This document shows positions 21,070 to 22,233 of a stretch of DNA of 22,233 bases, in pieces (within the stretch, counting starts at the first letter, position 1; the number at the start of each line of letters is the position of its first letter). Both the position numbers and the translations under genes were made by a program. The DNA is from a virus. A model generated the notes under the pieces. It ran no database searches. It was not told the origin of the DNA and was given only the letters and a program-made list of their open reading frames with translations. The stretch covers positions 1-22,233 of IMG/VR virus record IMGVR_UViG_3300019487_000102, one strand, 5' to 3'.

Positions 21070-21359
21070 CACGCTGCCGTCGCGTCGATCGGATCCGGGA
21101 TGGTCGGATTCCCGAAGTGGAGCGGGAACTGGTCGTCGTTGCGCTCCGTCCAGTCGCCGAAGTGCATGAAGGCCGGGTCATTCATCTCGTTGTCGAGCAG
21201 CTCGCGTACGTATGCAGCGCGGTCCTGGTGCAACTCGAGGACGTACATCCCCTCGAGATGGACGATGCAGCGATGGTTCGGAAAGCACCGGCGCTCGAAT
21301 GCGCGCAGCGCCACAAGGCCGTCGACGTCGTGCTCGCTGATCTCGATCCTGATACGCAT
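21069..21359 (-). CDS. Hypothetical protein, 96 residues
   Basis: It begins MRIRIEISEHDVDGLVALRA at ATG 21359, which has GAGGGG about seven bases upstream. The body contains CFPNHRCIVHLEGMYVLELH and an acidic, aromatic end (DPAFMHFGDWTERNDDQFPL). The frame is open without a stop for more than 100 codons upstream, but that part has weaker third-position GC and no ribosome site, so I start it here. I know no family. It is the first gene after the non-coding gap and overlaps the next gene by one base (TGATG). Confidence 0.7.
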   Translation of the reverse strand: MRIRIEISEHDVDGLVALRAFERRCFPNHRCIVHLEGMYVLELHQDRAAYVRELLDNEMNDPAFMHFGDWTERNDDQFPLHFGNPTIPDPIDATAA

Positions 21360-21795
21360 TGCAGCCCCTCGTAAGTCTGGAACTAGCGTGGATCCGATCC
21401 GACTCTTCCTTCCGACTTCCGGGGGTAACCTGTTCCCCCTCGTATCTGCGGACGCGGCTGTGCCCTTGCTGGCGAGTAGCCGGTCCGCCTGCCCCACCCT
21501 CTGCAGAGCTGCGCGTCGATCAACTTCCACCGCGTCGCGGTGCTGCTTTTCGCCCCTCTTCGACTCGACCAGGGCGCCCGGTACTACAGGCCCTCGCTTC
21601 CGGGTCTCGACGTGATCGCGCGTGGTTTCCCCGCCTCCCTCACGTCCAGCCGCGGATGTGCCGCCGCGGCGCCGGCAGAGTTCAGCCGGCTGCTGGCCTC
21701 CTACGAAGGATTACGGCCGGCACGGACAGACGCCCACGCGATCGCGCGCAAGAATCGCAGCGCGACGGGTTCAGGTTATGTCCATGCGTAGCGCT
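21360..21795. other. Long stretch without a convincing gene
   Basis: This stretch separates the CII-like gene from the early operon. I read all three minus-strand frames here. One is open from about 21712 to the next gene but offers only a GTG at 21530, without a ribosome site. Another gives a 41-codon frame from GTG 21807 (MLFFSATHGHNLNPSRCDSC at its start) through a T8 run. An isolated AGGAGG complement lies at 21697-21702 with no start codon at usable distance. Plus-strand frames look like antisense noise. It may hold an operator or promoter region that I cannot identify. Confidence 0.4.
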
Positions 21796-21825
21796 AAAAA
21801 AAAGCACTCAGCGCCTCCCCTGCTT
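21796..21825 (-). terminator. T8 tract with weak stem after the CII-like gene
   Basis: On the minus strand AAGCA and TGCTT can form a 5-bp stem with a 14-base loop, followed directly by eight T residues (21796-21803), striking in this GC-rich sequence. It overlaps the last codons of the CII-like gene. The stem is poor, so this is a candidate terminator or slippage-prone tract. Confidence 0.35.
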
Positions 21826-22200
21826 CGGCTTCACGCCGGCCGACGCCAGCAGCTGCGCGATCTCGGGCAGCATCTGGTTCAGCCGGTCGAGCGAGGCGCG
21901 GCGCTTCGTGTCCTCGTCGGTGAGGAACAGCGCCATCAGGTAGTACAGGGGCGTGAGGTCGCCCGTCGACTGCATGATGCGGACCATCAGGTTCACATCG
22001 CACGAGCGCGGATCTCCGTCCGACGGGCTCAGCCGCCTGGCGAGTTCGGACGCTGAAATGTCGCAGTCCGCAGCCACCGCCTTCGGCCCACGCCGGTCAT
22101 TCAGCACCGACCAGTGAATGCAGTCCCGTAATGACGGGAACCGCTGCAGAAGGCCCGGCTCGAGGTCGAGCGTCAGGCTGGGTCCGGCAACTACCCGCAT
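21808..22200 (-). CDS. CII-like phage regulatory protein (Phage_CP76-like)
   Basis: This 130-residue protein contains LRDCIHWSVLNDRRGPKAVA and ISASELARRLSPSDGDPRSC (about 24-67), then VNLMVRIMQSTGDLTPLYYL. This is the arrangement of the phage CII-like (CP76-type) regulators: a helix-turn-helix followed by a short dimer/tetramer helix. Such proteins steer the lysis-lysogeny choice or early transcription in temperate phages. ATG at 22200 has GGGAG about seven bases upstream. The promoter and any divergent repressor would lie beyond the window. Confidence 0.8.
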   Translation of the reverse strand: MRVVAGPSLTLDLEPGLLQRFPSLRDCIHWSVLNDRRGPKAVAADCDISASELARRLSPSDGDPRSCDVNLMVRIMQSTGDLTPLYYLMALFLTDEDTKRRASLDRLNQMLPEIAQLLASAGVKPKQGRR

Positions 22201-22233
22201 CGCGCGCTCCCGGTAGTTTCCGGTTCAGCTGCG

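Noticed and set aside
21360-21530. Upstream extension of the 96-residue gene to GTG 21530 or beyond
   Set aside because: The frame is open, but third-position GC is weaker, no ribosome site precedes the GTG, and ATG 21359 has a good one.
21359-21943. Plus-strand frame of 194 codons across the gap and the CII-like gene
   Set aside because: It reads antisense through the CII-like gene, starts without a ribosome site, and is Arg/Pro/Ser-rich like other shadow frames.
1-22233. CRISPR array, tRNA, integrase or attachment site
   Set aside because: I saw no regularly spaced repeats outside the repeat-protein gene, no tRNA-like cloverleaf, no recombinase motifs and no duplicated core sequence at the ends. 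I could not run a dedicated search.

Overview
The window is part of a temperate siphovirus or prophage genome. All supported genes lie on the minus strand, so transcription runs from high to low coordinates. The packaging and head-tail genes follow the lambda plan (GpA-type terminase, gpW-like joiner, lambda-type portal, FII/U-like genes, a G/GT frameshift pair and a tape measure), and the rightmost gene is a CII-like regulator. High GC, clear Shine-Dalgarno sites and lambda-type families point to a proteobacterial host. No host gene, tRNA, integrase, lysis gene or attachment site is visible, so the host cannot be named and integration cannot be shown.

Early/regulatory block (22200 to about 17478): a CII-like regulator, a roughly 450-base stretch with no convincing gene, then a tightly coupled run of eleven small genes. 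They include three probable winged-helix proteins, a protein combining a winged helix with a zinc ribbon and carrying a strong internal start, a two-helix membrane protein, a single-PASTA-domain protein and a PD-(D/E)XK-type nuclease. No replication initiator, helicase or primase is recognisable. One gene (20685-21069) appears to carry a frameshift at a C5 run.

Late leader (17209-17477): a candidate promoter, a strong hairpin terminator and two more hairpins lie in front of the structural genes. The layout resembles lambda pR'-tR' and suggests late expression by antitermination, but this is inference.

Accessory virion block (17208 to 12509): eight genes upstream of the terminase. They encode a sialidase-like Asp-box protein, several small virion-type proteins, a Cys-rich protein, a protein built from four ~70-residue repeats plus a nonapeptide ladder, a two-module beta-rich protein and a minor-tail-like protein. 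A lower-GC HNH endonuclease gene, possibly frameshifted at its start, separates this block from the packaging genes.

Packaging, head and tail block (11918 to 1): TerS, TerL, a gpW-like joiner with an extra N-terminal domain, portal, a prohead protease fused to the major capsid protein, two small head genes, FII-like and U-like connector genes, a small unknown, tail tube, the G and GT tail assembly chaperones joined by a -1 slip on A AAA AAC, tape measure, and the first ~247 codons of a tail-tip gene that runs off the window. Most junctions are 1-4 base stop/start overlaps, implying translational coupling.
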